Positions 1 to 13,993 of a stretch of DNA of 64,000 nt are shown in pieces (position 1 is the first letter of the stretch; each line of letters starts with the position of its first letter). The DNA is taken from assembly GCA_029378245.1 (NCBI GenBank), contig JARKIF010000007.1:1674001-1738000 (forward strand), given 5' to 3'. A program made the position numbers and the translations under genes. The DNA comes from Roridomyces roridus. Lineage: Eukaryota > Basidiomycota > Agaricomycetes > Agaricales > Mycenaceae. The notes beneath the pieces were generated by a model. It made no database searches and was not told where the DNA came from. It saw only the letters and a list, made by a program, of their open reading frames with translations.

Positions 1-7
1 GAGGCCA

Positions 8-2772
8 ATGCACCTCATCGCGCATCTCATTCTACTCCTCCCCTCTGCCCTCGCTCTCAACCCAGAAACCATCGTCAATGCGCTGAAGAACGCGGTCGAT
101 TGTGATTCTTGCCACGCGTTGTTAAGCCCTCTCAAAGGGTGGCAGAGCTCGGCGACGCGGCGTTCGTGAAAACGTTAACTTCAGCGTGTACAGTGTTCAA
201 GGTGCGTCAAATCTCCAAGTACCTCGTCTCATTCTCAAGGTATAGTAGCTTGAAGACGACGACGTATGCGTTGGTGCTATCGGCGAGCAGGGCCCCATCC
301 TCGCGCACGCGCTACGCAACATTTCCCCGTTGGGGAGCACCGCTACTAAGCTGTGCGAAGGGACATTCGGTCTCTGTCAACCGCCGCCCGTGAACGAGTG
401 GTCTGTCCCGTTCCCACCTCCCCCGGTCTCCTCGGACTCCGAGTCCATTCCGACTACGGAACGCGTCAAATCCAGTGGCAAAACGCCTTTTCAAGTGGTT
501 CATTTTAGCGATGTGCATATTGATCGTGAATACGTGGTACTTGGCTCATCCTGGGTGTCAATGGCCTTTTTTCGCTGACTAGGTGTATATTCGCAGCCGG
601 GTTCGGACGCGAACTGCAAGAAACCCATCTGCTGCCGCAATTTCGCAGACGAACAGATGCCGCCCAGCGAGCCCGCAGGTCCGTTTGGGAATCGTAACTG
701 CGACAGTCCGGGTGAGTTCAAGGTTTATTTTTTGTTCTTTTTTAATACCCGTGACAGCTGGCTTGGCGAAATCAATGCTCGAACAAATTGCTGGGCACCA
801 TACGTGGAGTATATTCACGGGCGACGTCGTTGAAGGTTTGAAATTCTTCCTTCGTTTACTTTTTCGATTAACAGGAGTTATGTAGCTGCTGTATGGATCG
901 TCAACAAAAGGTCGAGCTCTTCAACATTGTTCATTCAATAATTGACGACGAAACAGCGAAGTAACAAACGACGTCACCATCTTCAACAGCGAGCTGTCTG
1001 CTGCGTTGAATGCTCCAGTGTTTCCTGCCATCGGTATGTCCTCGTTCAGATTTCAACCATCTAAATATAACAGATGCCAGGAAATCAGTCAGTTCGAAGT
1101 TGTTTGACTTTCCGCATGTTGAGTTTTGACTTTTTGAACGCAGCGACGCGGCACCTGTGAATAATTTTCCCCGGGATGCAACGGTTTCCAGCCAGTTCGA
1201 TGCCCAATGGGTGTTTGATTTGGAGGGCAAGGAGTGGGAGGTGAGTGGTTCAGAGTCCATTTCAAGTTGGTTTGAACGTGGAATACATAGCATTGGACGA
1301 ATACGACTGCCAGCACGGAAGAGACGCACGAGTCTGGGAGCTATGCAGTCATCGTTTCTGGGACGCAGTTGAGGATCATTTCGGTGAATACCGTTTACTG
1401 GTATAAGCAAAAGTAGGTCTCATCAATCGAGTTGAACGCATATTCAACCTGTTCAGTTTTTGGGTGTACGACTCCAACACGCCCGAGCCGGATCCGAGAG
1501 GCATCTTTGCATTCATGGTGAGACAGCTTCAAGCGGCGGAAGACGCTGGTCAGAGGGTGTGGATTATTGGACATATGCCCCCGGGATGTCAGGATGCGTT
1601 GAGCGATCAGGTGGGTTTTCCTCCTTGAAAGTGCCAATGGGATGCTGATATGAACGCAAGTCAAATTACTACGACCAAATCGTGCAAAGGTACAAGGATG
1701 TGATTGCGGGCCAGTTTTTTGGGCACACGCATTATGTAAATACTTCTTTTTCTTTGGCTTCAGTTTGCTGACCGAATCTAGGATGAATTCGAAATCGCCT
1801 ACTCGGACTACAAGGATCGGAGCGAGAATACGGCAGTGGGTGTTGCGTGGATTGCGCCGGCTTTGACGCCGAGAAGTGAGTCCTTCGTTGAGCAAACGAA
1901 TATTATTTACCACCTTGAACAGGTGGCAACCCAGCATTCAAGGTATACGACGTCGATCCCGACACGTACGAAATTATGGACGCCAAAGTTTACATGAGTG
2001 AGTGTTTTGACTTGAAGACGAATTAAGTTTAACTTTGGTTCAAGCCGATTTGAAGAGTCCGGTGTATCAGGTTAAACGTGAGTCAGGTGCCGATTTGTGA
2101 CCAGCGATGAAACCTTTCTTGAAGCCGAGTGGCAGCTCTTGTATAGTGCGCGCGAGGAATATGGTCCGCTCGTTGACCTGGCTCCCGGCTCGCCGTTGGA
2201 TGCGGGCTTCTGGCATCGAGTAACAGAGGCATTTGAGCGGAATGAGACGGCGTTTCAGAGGTGGAATGCGTTTATGACGAGGGAGGGGGATGTGCGGACG
2301 TGTACTGGAGAGTGTAAGAAGTTGGCAGTCTGCCAGATGAGGGCGATGAGAGCGGAGGATAATTGTGTGGGTGTGCAGCTCTTTCTTGCAGGTTCAACTG
2401 ACTTGTTTTGCAGCATATTGCAAGGCCCACGAGTACGTTTGGTGATACGGAGCGAGACGACCTGGCGCAGGCGGTGTTGAGCTCGAGTCCGAATAAATCG
2501 GGCCATCGTAGGGACGTTAATCAATGCGAAGGTGCGTTTTGGTTGGCTTCTGGTGCTGGTGTTGGTGCTAAATCTTGGAAGGCGCTGGCATCGGGCATAT
2601 ACTTTCAAAGTTGTCGTACAAGATGTCGGTTGGACATGTGAGTTGTTCGGTCTGTAAAGGCTTGCCGTGGCTGATTGGATTCCAGGCCAAGGACGAGGTG
2701 ACGAAGACGTTCAAAGGGAGGCTGGACGATATTTTTGCCAGTCATCACCAGAGGGAAAAGGCTGATCTCTGA
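8..2772 (+). CDS. Sphingomyelin phosphodiesterase-like secreted metallophosphoesterase (one apparent frameshift near 134-141)
   Basis: Predicted to hydrolyse sphingomyelin or a related phosphodiester outside the cell or in a lytic compartment. The ATG at 8 opens a short hydrophobic signal-like stretch (LILLLPSALAL), followed by a saposin-like Cys segment (VDCDSCHALL...). The metallophosphoesterase motifs then appear in family order: HFSDVHID (near 500-520), FTGDVVE (near 820), GNHD (1033-1149), GHMPPG (near 1570) and FFGHTHY (near 1720). At least ten introns of about 50 nt are present. The N and H of GNHD lie in a 7-nt exon. The tail includes a Cys-rich segment (TCTGECKKLAVCQMRA) and ends KADL-stop at 2770-2772. 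One frame change between LLSPL and VAELGDAAF near 134-141 would be healed by a single extra G. All other motifs are intact, so sequence error is as likely as inactivation. Phosphodiesterase family is firm; substrate is inferred. Confidence 0.85.
1081..1087 (+). other. 7-nt microexon encoding the centre of the GNHD motif
   Basis: The exon GAAATCA is preceded by an intron at 1034-1080 (gtatgt...ccag) and followed by one at 1088-1143 (gtcagt...gcag). Splicing ATCG + GAAATCA + CGAC gives I-G-N-H-D, the conserved metal-binding motif of calcineurin-like phosphoesterases. No unspliced reading gives this motif. Confidence 0.75.
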
Positions 2773-3090
2773 GATAGCCAGTCGCTGGAATATCGGGTAC
2801 TCTAAGTTTGAATTTGAATGCGCCATTCTTCGGGCCGATGTACCGTTTTTTGCAACAGATCTTTGAGCGCTTTGAACGAGTCAGAGAAAAAAGCGGATTC
2901 TCACCTCTGACAGCTGCGGTGGATTTTGAAGAGGCCAGTGAAGAGGGCCACTGAGAGTTTAGCGGCAGTCAGTAATCGGCGGCACCGCATAACAGCCGAT
3001 AGTGACTCAGCTGGGATATCTTGAAACCTTACATATGCCGCTCGCGAATCCAAATTTATTTTCCACCTTCTTTTATCCGGTACCACCAGG

Positions 3091-6000
3091 ATGCCGCTGT
3101 ACCAGCTGGAGATTGCTGTGGCCCTCGCAGTTTCCGCCGTTGGCAGCAGCGTATTTCTCTACCTAAACAGACCTACCGAAGGCAAAATCCAGCTGCCTCT
3201 GCACACTGAGGACAATGACTTGCAGGTGGACCCATTCGACGTAACGAAACCGGAGGACATCACTGACGGCTATCCTATCGACGGAGAGGCATTTTGGGCC
3301 AAGGTACGCCTCAGTAACTTCGGATGGTGGCATGCTGACTGTGGAATAGACAAGGCGGAGGAAACTGTTCCTCTCTGTTTTGTTGGCTGCAGTCGTTGCG
3401 CTCCAGACCTGCACCCTTACACTGACTCTGTTGGATGGCGAGGATGGCCCCCGGGTGTTGGCCACGTATGCTCTGCATCTTGCCTTTGCTCTCTATGTCT
3501 TCGCGGTAGCCGCTTTCGCTATAAATCGCAACGATGTACAGACGCAGTCCGAGTCTATATGGCATCTGGCTGCGCTGACGGCCCTACCCGCCTTTTGCAT
3601 GGCCTTCACCGCGATTCTCCCGAACGACGCGGTCATCGTCGCGTCGTTTACAGAGACGATCCAACGACTGTGGTACGCCGTGCTGGCTCTCTACATTGTC
3701 GCATGTGTCGTGGCGTGGACAACACCGCTGGGACCACCGCTGCACTACCCTCCCGCCGCCATCTACTCTCCGAAAACCGTCGCAGCAGTGACCAACATGG
3801 ACGAGGAGAACGTAACAGGCGTGGTCGGCGCGTCGCCTTGGGACGTCCTTTTCTTTTCATACACCACAAAAGTCGTCATGCTCGGCAACACCGCTGTCAG
3901 CCTCGAAATCGGCGACCTTCCCATCGTCCCTGCCACGATGCGCTCGACCTTCAACTATGCCTCGATGAAGGCTGCCATGCGCCGCATTAAATTGCGTTTC
4001 GGATCGTGGAAACCCACCCCGGGGTCCGGAGCACACCTCGCGTACCGCCTTTTGCGCGTCAATATTAGTGCTCTGACCGCACAGTTTTTACTCGCGGGAT
4101 CTGCGGCCATCCTGTTCTACGCGCCACCCTTCTTCCTGCGCATGCTCCTCGCGTACCTTGAGAGCGATCCCAACCGGGAGGACACGTCGTGGGGCTTGGT
4201 TTGGGTGTTTTCTCTGTTCAGCACCAATGTCATCTCGTACCTATGTGAGTCGCTGCAGCTAGTTCTCGCTTTCCGCTCACGATTGGCACAGTGACTGGGC
4301 AACTTTGGTCTCTGTCCACCACAACCCTTCAAGTCCGTATTCGCAATCAATTGAATACGATCCTGTTCGCCAAGACCCTCGTTCGCAAGGACGTCGCGTC
4401 CTCTGCACCGGCAAGCTCCAAGGACAAGGACGACGACAAACCCGCGGCTGAAGAAAAGAAGGACGACGAGGATGATTTCTCTTCCAAAGCGCAGATCATG
4501 ACGCTCATGACCACGGACGTGGATCGTGTCAGCGAGTTCGCGTGGCATCTGTTCACGCTTGTCGGTAAGTTTGTTTGCATCTTGTCCTGAAAACTGTTCT
4601 GAAAATTCGCTCAGACTCACCCATCGAGATTGTCGTGGGCTCCATCTTCCTGTATAAGCTGCTGGGCGTATCTTCCCTCATCGGTCTGGCGGTTACGTGT
4701 CTCTTCCTTCCATGAATCATTTTGCCGGCAAGGTCGTCGTTGGTGCTCAGGACAACCTCATGAAGGCTCGTGATGAACGAGTTGCGTTGATGAACGAGGT
4801 CGGTGGTCCTATCTTCCTCCGAACGCCGCTAATCTCCAATAGATTCTGGGTGGAATCCGCATGCTCAAGGTGCCTCCGCCCTCTGTGCCAATCGAATCGT
4901 ACTAACGCCGCTCTCCAGTTCATGGCTTGGGAGCGCAGCTTCGAAGCCCGCGTCATGAAAATTCGTGCCAAGGAGCTCCGCTACCAACAGCTCAACTACA
5001 CTATTGAGGTACTACTCCACTTTCTTTGGCTTTTCTGGCTAACGGAAATGACGCACAGGTTCTGTGGAATGCCATCTGGAACGGGTCGCCCATGATCGTT
5101 ACATTGGTTGCCTTTTACCATTTCGCGGTATTCCGCGGGGAGGCGCTCACCCGTCCATTGCCTTTACTTCGGTCAGATTTCACTTCTCTAATCAGCTTCT
5201 TTCACTGACCTTTCGAGCTAGATTATCGGCAAGTGGTCATCGGCTATCCTCGAGCAATGTACTGACTTGATTTACAGTCTTCAATGAGATGAAGTTCGCT
5301 CTGTAAGTGGTCTGCTACTCGATGGGATTGATACTTATGTAAACCAGCAATGCCCTTCCCGAGACGTTGATCAATATGCTTCAAGTAAGCCTACCTTTGC
5401 CTGCCTTCTTCCTCCACTCATCACCACGCAGTCGTTGGTTTCCCTCCGCCGTATCGAGAAGGTCCGATTTCCCACCTCACCCGATCAACGTATTAATCGT
5501 ACGACAAAAGTATCTCGGCACTGCGGAAGTGTCTCCTGTTCCTCCCTTGGACCAGCAGTCTCACACCATCGCCTTCCAATCTTGCACGGTCACGTGGCCG
5601 CAAGACCGTAAAGCCGCTAGTTCTACACCCTCTGCCGTGCCCTCGGCTGCATCCACCCCGCGCCACAAGTTTATCCTGGTGGATATGAACCTCAAGTTCC
5701 CTCAAGGAGAGCTCTCGCTCGTGTGCGGAAAGCTGGGAAGTGGGAAGACGCTGTTGCTGCTTGGTGCGTGCCTACACTCTCTTGAGTATCGTTTCTGATG
5801 CATTTCTTAGCTCTTCTTGGTGAGGCGGATGTTCTTACGGGCCAGATGCTTTGCCCGCGGTCGCCGCCTGATGCGTTGGCGTCGTTGCGGAAGCAGAGAT
5901 GAACAAGGAGAATTGGGTCGTGCAGGGCATGTGCGCGTACGTTCCACAGGTCAGGTCATTCTACCTGCTTTCTAGTTTTCTCTGCTCATATCGTACTTAA

Positions 6001-9000
6001 CAGGCCGCGTGGCTCCGCAATGCTTCTATCAAGGGTAAGTCGCAAGCCACGTCACGTGATACATTGACTGACCGGTGTATTTGACAGACAACATTCTCTT
6101 CAACTTGCCGTATGACGAAGAACGGTACAAGCTTACCTTGGAGGTCTGTGCTCTCATCAGCGACCTCGAGATTTTGGAGGACGGGGACGAGGCGGAGATC
6201 GGCGAGCGCGGGGTGAGTTTCATTCTTTTGTACTGTGTCAGTGCTAATCGTGTCTTTCAGGTCAATCTAAGCGGGGGCCAGAAGGCAAGAGGTCAGATTC
6301 ATGTTCTTGGGTCGTATTCTCTCATGTACTTACAATTCTCTCAGTATCCCTTGCTCGGGCTGTTTGTCAGTACACATTCTCTGTTTCTCTTAAATAGCTG
6401 ACCTTATCTATAGACTCTCGCGCTTCCATCCTCTTACTGGATGACGTGCCTCTCTGCCGGTACGAGACCTTTGTCGCCGTTGTCATCCTGCATTGATCGC
6501 TGTTTCTCAGTCGACGCTCATACCGCCCACCATCTCTACCACAGCTGCCTTCGTGGCGAGCTGATGCGAGGACGGACAGTCATCCTGGTCTCGCACCACG
6601 TGCAGCTATGTGCACCCGGCGCAGCCTACGTTGTGGCCCTCGACAATGGGCGCGTGCAATTCCAGGGCGGCCGCGAGGAGTTCCGGAGCTCTGGTGTCAT
6701 GGCCGGTCTGGTGCAGTCGACAACAGCCAACGAGGAAGAGCAGACCGACGCTGCTCTCGAGACCGTTCCGGCGACAAGAGTTCTGAGGTTTCGGAATCGA
6801 CGGTAGCTCCCTCTCAGCCCGCCAAGGAGAAAGCTCCGCCTCGCAAGCTTATTGAGGAGGAAGCGCGCGCGATCGGGCGTGTTGCCAAGGACGTGTGGCT
6901 GACTTACATCAAGGCCTGCGGCGGAGCGGCCTTCTGGGCGCTCTTTATCTTCATTTTCGTGGCTGCGGCAGTGGGACCCGTCCTTGAAAATGGCTGGCTC
7001 AGCTACTGGTCTCGCGGAGACTCAAACAAGGACGCCACCTACTACATCTCGATCTACGCTGTCGTACGTTCTTTATCGCCATTCTAGTAAGGGTTTTCTA
7101 ATGGTATCTTGCAGCTCACGACTACCGGTTCGTAGTGTTCGTATGTGATGGTTCCTTAGTTGAACTCTTTCTAGGTTTGATCCTGACCACACTGCGGTGG
7201 TTTGTTCTCTGTGAATCACGTCGGCCATGTCTTTGATCAGTTCACTAAACGTCTTTGCAGATCGAGGATCAATCCATGCTTCTGGTGTTCTGTACAAACG
7301 TATAACAGCCCTTGTCATATTTCATTCCGTCTCTAACTCTTCCTAGGGCTCCTGGAAACGGTATTGTTTGCCAAGATCCGCTTCCACGACACCGTTTCAA
7401 GAGGACGCGTATTGAATCGATTCGGGAAGGATTTCGAGGGTACGTATCTCATTCTCGGACTTATCTACGACGTTGACCCTCGCTGCGTTCAGGAATTGAC
7501 AGCAACCTTCCGGATAACTTTGGACGGAGTGTGATGTATTTCATTTCGTCAATTGTATGTCTTTCTCCCTACTTATCTGCCGACCTCACTCTCAACTTGA
7601 CGTAGACGACTATCATCACTATCAGCTTTGTCGGAGGTGTACCGTTCATCATTGCTTCGGTCCTCACCGGAATCTTCTACTACAGCGGTACGTGCCGTCT
7701 ACTGAGGCGTTCAAATCACTGATGGTTTCCTAGTTGCCAAGGTTCGTCGGGGCGAGTAACTTTTGTCAGGGTCCTGACTCTGCTCCAGGTGTATGGCCAA
7801 ACCTCGCGGGATATGAGGCGTCTTGGTATGGTTGACCTTTGGTGCAAATCCCTGCTTACATAATATTACAGATTCAGTCGTAAGTGTCGGCCTTGAATGT
7901 TGATGCATTGCTTCATGACCCAAAAGACACGGTCGCCGCTTTACTCGATGTATTCTGAAACCATCGCTGGGGTGTCCATCCTCCGTGCCTTCGGAGCGTC
8001 GTCCAAGTTCCTAAGGGACATGCTGCGTTGCGTCGACACGGTAAGTCAGCTTCGGCGTTGCCAGTCGAGTGGCTAATGGCGTGAGTAGAACTCCAATCCC
8101 TACTACTGGCTCTGGGGTGTAAACCGCTGGCTTTCGGTGCGTCCGTTATCTGGTTTGTTTGGGTGTCAGTGACCCACCTGTACATCAGATCCGCTTCAAT
8201 ATCCTTTCGAGTATTATCATGGGCGCTATTGCGCTTCTTGCCGTTCTCAATGGGAGCATTTCGGCTTCTTTGGCCGGTTTTGCGATGGCGTTTGCTAACA
8301 CTATCACTAATGACTTGCTGTTCCTGGTTCGTCGGTTTGTTGGTCTGGAGCAGTCTATGGTGGGCCTCTTTTCTTCCCAGTGCTGTCAAGAATATCCATG
8401 TGGTTTAGGTCGCTCTTGAGCGTGTTAAAGAGTACTCCGAGTTGGCCAGAGAAGCCCCGGAATTCATCGAACCGAGGCCCCCAGCGGCATGGCCAGCCAG
8501 TGGAGCCATCCGTTGCGAAGACCTCGTTATCCGCTATGCCGTGGGTTGTCCATCATTGGTTCTTGATCAACGACACTAAGTTGTCTCCAGCCCGAGCTCC
8601 CACCGGTACTGCACAATTTGACCTTTGACATAAAGCCCGGTGAAAAGGTGCGTCAGAGCTGCTGTCGGCATGGGCCCTTCTGACCTGTCGTTAGGTCGGC
8701 ATCTTGGGAAGGTAAAATCCGCTTTTCGCCCTATCTCGGCGGCTGTTGATTGCAAATAGAACCGGTTCGGGCAAGAGCACACTTGCTCTCTCGTTCTTCC
8801 GTTTCGTCGAGCCGACCGAGGGCAAGATTGTCGTTGATGGACTCGATATCGCTCAAGTGGGACTGACCGACTTGCGGAGTCGCATAACGATCATTCCTCG
8901 TGGGTACTTTTAACTCCCCAACGCAGCATGGACTGACATGTTTGAGCGTATAGAGGATCCCACGATTCTCAGTGGAACTCTGAGATCGACACTGGACGTA

Positions 9001-9790
9001 TTTGAAGAATACCAAGATGCCGAGATTGTGAGCATACTGGTTTCAATGGTTATCTTGGCACTGACACTGCACTAGTTTGAGGCATTGCGACGTGTGCATT
9101 TGATTCCCTCGGATGACACGCCAGAGGAAGCGGCAGACGTCGTCAATGCCAATATGTTCCGCAATCTGGATTCGTCCGTGTCGGAGGGGGGTGAAAATTT
9201 CTCCACGGGGTGAGTCACTGCCGTAGTTGGTTCGCTACCTTTCTCAAAACAACACAGCGAGAAGCAATTGCTCTGTATGGCACGTGCTATCCTAAAGCGA
9301 TCCAAGATTCTCGTCATGGACGAAGCTACTGCTAGGTGAGATATCGACCGCATATTATCTGCGCAAGACTCACGTTACTTCAGCGTCGATTACGCCACGG
9401 ATGAACTTATTGGAAAAACAATACGACAGTCCGTGTCCTTTCATCATTCCTCGGGGTCAAACCCTCATCTTCTGTCTAGGGAATTCGCTGAGAGCACTAT
9501 TCTAACGATTGCTCATCGCCTTAGAACCGTGATAGACTACGACAGGGTCTGTGGCCACAACTATCTTTTGTTGTCATTACCAACAATTGTCTCTAGGTCA
9601 TGTTACTGGACCAAGGACGAATCGCCGAATTCGATCGGTGCGTACCCTGTTGTGAGACCACCAGCGGAATGCTTAAGTTGTTCACAGGCCCAGTGTGCTC
9701 CTCCGAGATCGCGATTCCAAATTCCATGGGCTATGTAAAGCTACAGGGAAGGAGGAGTTCGCCATGCTCAAAAAGATGGCTGGGGTCTAG
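3091..9790 (+). CDS. ABC transporter, ABCC/MRP-type full transporter (three apparent frameshifts)
   Basis: ATP-driven export pump of the ABCC (MRP/YOR1/YBT1-like) type, probably in plasma or vacuolar membrane. The ATG at 3091 starts an N-terminal hydrophobic region, followed by membrane domain 1 (about 3.4-5.4 kb). NBD1 has Walker [10 protein letters not shown]-loop AYVPQAAWLRN, signature [10 protein letters not shown], a Walker B ending in D rather than E ([17 protein letters not shown]) and H-loop VSHH. Membrane domain 2 runs about 6.85-8.4 kb. NBD2 has Walker [17 protein letters not shown], signature NFSTGEKQL, Walker [12 protein letters not shown] and H-loop TIAHRL. The non-canonical NBD1 Walker B with canonical NBD2 fits ABCC asymmetry. 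Roughly 25 short introns are present. Frame changes at about 4,696, 5,885-5,891 and 6,765-6,775 are each healed by one added G. The stop (MAGV-stop) is at 9788-9790. Substrate cannot be read from sequence. Confidence 0.9.
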
Positions 9791-10150
9791 ACTTAGTGGT
9801 ATACGTAGAGTTGTGGGAGAGTACAGACTGATGGAGACAACGAGATGGTTACGGTCATAACTACATTCCGTCAGTCATGCACGCGATCTTCTCAAGCTTT
9901 ACAAACAACTGACACCGAAGACGAACATGCTAGCATTTTTCGCTCTGCTCGCTCTCCGAGAGGCTGCACACGAAAACTACAGCCATGAATGATTTCAAGG
10001 CTACTTTCCAAATTCATTTGCACGGTGCTTCCTTCCGCCTGAACAGCTGACTAGAGATATAGAAAGTGCGCTCGTGGTGAATTTAAAGCCACCGCGATGT
10101 GATGTGAGAGAGAAGTCGACCGGACACCCGACATCAACCCAGTTAAAAGG
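9791..10150. other. Intergenic, nothing recognised
   Basis: This stretch between the ABC transporter stop and the next start has no credible coding or RNA feature on either strand. It probably holds the 3' end of the former and the promoter of the latter. Confidence 0.5.
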
Positions 10151-11502
10151 ATGACTTTCTCTCAAGCTCGTCTTCTAGCGACCGTTGGTCCCTCCATTTC
10201 TTTCGAGGTCGACGTATGTCTCTCATTCCTCACACAGAACCCAACTGATCAATGGCGGCTGCAGGTAGACGTCAGATATGCCGCCTGGGCAGGTTTCCAG
10301 AAGTGTGTCGCGATCTTATCCTGATGCCGAGGATCCCTTTTAATTATGTAGGTCAGCGAGCTACAGACTTGCGGCGCCTGGGAGGGAGCTCGACGCGCAA
10401 GCGCTTCGACTCCTCCAGCGGAAATCCCAAAGACCGGAACTCGAAGCCGTTGAACGGCGACAGTTCTCTCAGCGGCTCTGGGAACAAGCCGGGCGGTAGT
10501 GGTGGTACTGGCAGTAATGGCAGCAATGGGGGCTCTCAGAACGAAAACCACTCGGAGGCCGAAACACCTCAAACTACGACACCACCGTTCTCTTCATCCC
10601 CCTCACCCACGGGACAATCTCCGCCCCCATGCTTCGGCTTCTGCGTCCCAGACAATGATCCAAGAGTAAAATACTCGCCGGATTGGTCCATAAAAAGCCA
10701 AGGGTTTTTCTCGACCTCGCATGCGACAGACGTGCCCGGCTCATGGGTGACTTTCAATTTCACCGGTCAGTAGCTTTCTCCAACCCTGGGTATCGTCATT
10801 CTTACAGCCCAACAGGTAGCGCAATCACAGTGTTCGGCTCTATACCCGCCAGCAATAGTTCGAATCCTGGACCCACTGCTGCCTATTCAATCGACGCCGC
10901 CAAACCATTTGTGACCACCCAGCCGATGGCATCTCAAGAAATCGACTTCCAGCCACTCTTTTCGGCGTCCCAGCTGTCGAGCGACACCGTCCACGAAATC
11001 ACGATCAATGTAACGGATGTGCAGCCTGGGGCGCCGTTTACTCTGGACTACCTCATCTTTGCACCCTCGCCACCCCAGGGTTCATCGTCCGCGTCTGAAT
11101 CACTGTCTGTGTCTGCTACAGCGCCTGCTACCTCCAGTCTGGATGTACAAGGTGCATCAAGCAGAACGAATCCGTTCGATCAGGGCGGGACGGGAACCAC
11201 GGTCGCGATTGTGGCAGTTCTGGGAACGGTTGTATTCGTCCTCATCGTCTTGCTCGTCCTCTTTTTGGTGATAATCCCAATGCGCCGCAATCGGGCCCGG
11301 GCGGAAGGATCCCACAAAAGTGTGTCTTCTCTCTTTCTTTGAAAGTCGCTCACTCATCCATCTGTCAGGCTCGCTTTTCACGACGCCAGAGTCCATCCTG
11401 AGGTGGTCCCGCGCACCCTCCTCGTCGCCGCGCTACTCAATAACGTCCCATTTCTTCAACTCCAAGAGGTCTGCCTCTGACAAGGCGCGCTCTGTACCTT
11501 AG
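10151..11502 (+). CDS. Single-pass membrane protein with Ser/Gly/Pro-rich ectodomain
   Basis: Unknown function; resembles the many basidiomycete proteins with one transmembrane helix and a beta-rich ectodomain. A low-complexity segment rich in Gly, Ser and Asn (GSGGTGSNGSNGGSQNENH) is followed by a Pro/Thr-rich linker. A folded region comes next (YSPDWSIKSQGFFSTSHATD... GSAITVFGSIP... ITINVTDVQPGAPFTLDYL), with several N-x-S/T sites. A transmembrane helix (VAIVAVLGTVVFVLIVLLVLFL) is capped by RRNRAR, and a short Ser-rich cytoplasmic tail ends SVP-stop at 11500-11502. Introns near 10,766-10,816 and 11,320-11,369 join in frame. The N-terminal exon (ATG at 10151) does not look like a strong signal peptide, so the 5' end is uncertain. 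The adjacent malic enzyme is convergent and unrelated. Confidence 0.65.
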
Positions 11503-11659
11503 AGATACCCAAGCTCGACCTTATATCGGACATTTTTGTTCTAGTATGTGTATTATATAGCCATGTATGAGAACTTGCAACAGATATCTAAGAATGTGTA
11601 TCAACAACAACCAATGCCTCAACCCTCCAATGCGTAAATGTGAAAAGAAGCAGACCCTC

Positions 11660-13993
<2,334 letters not shown>

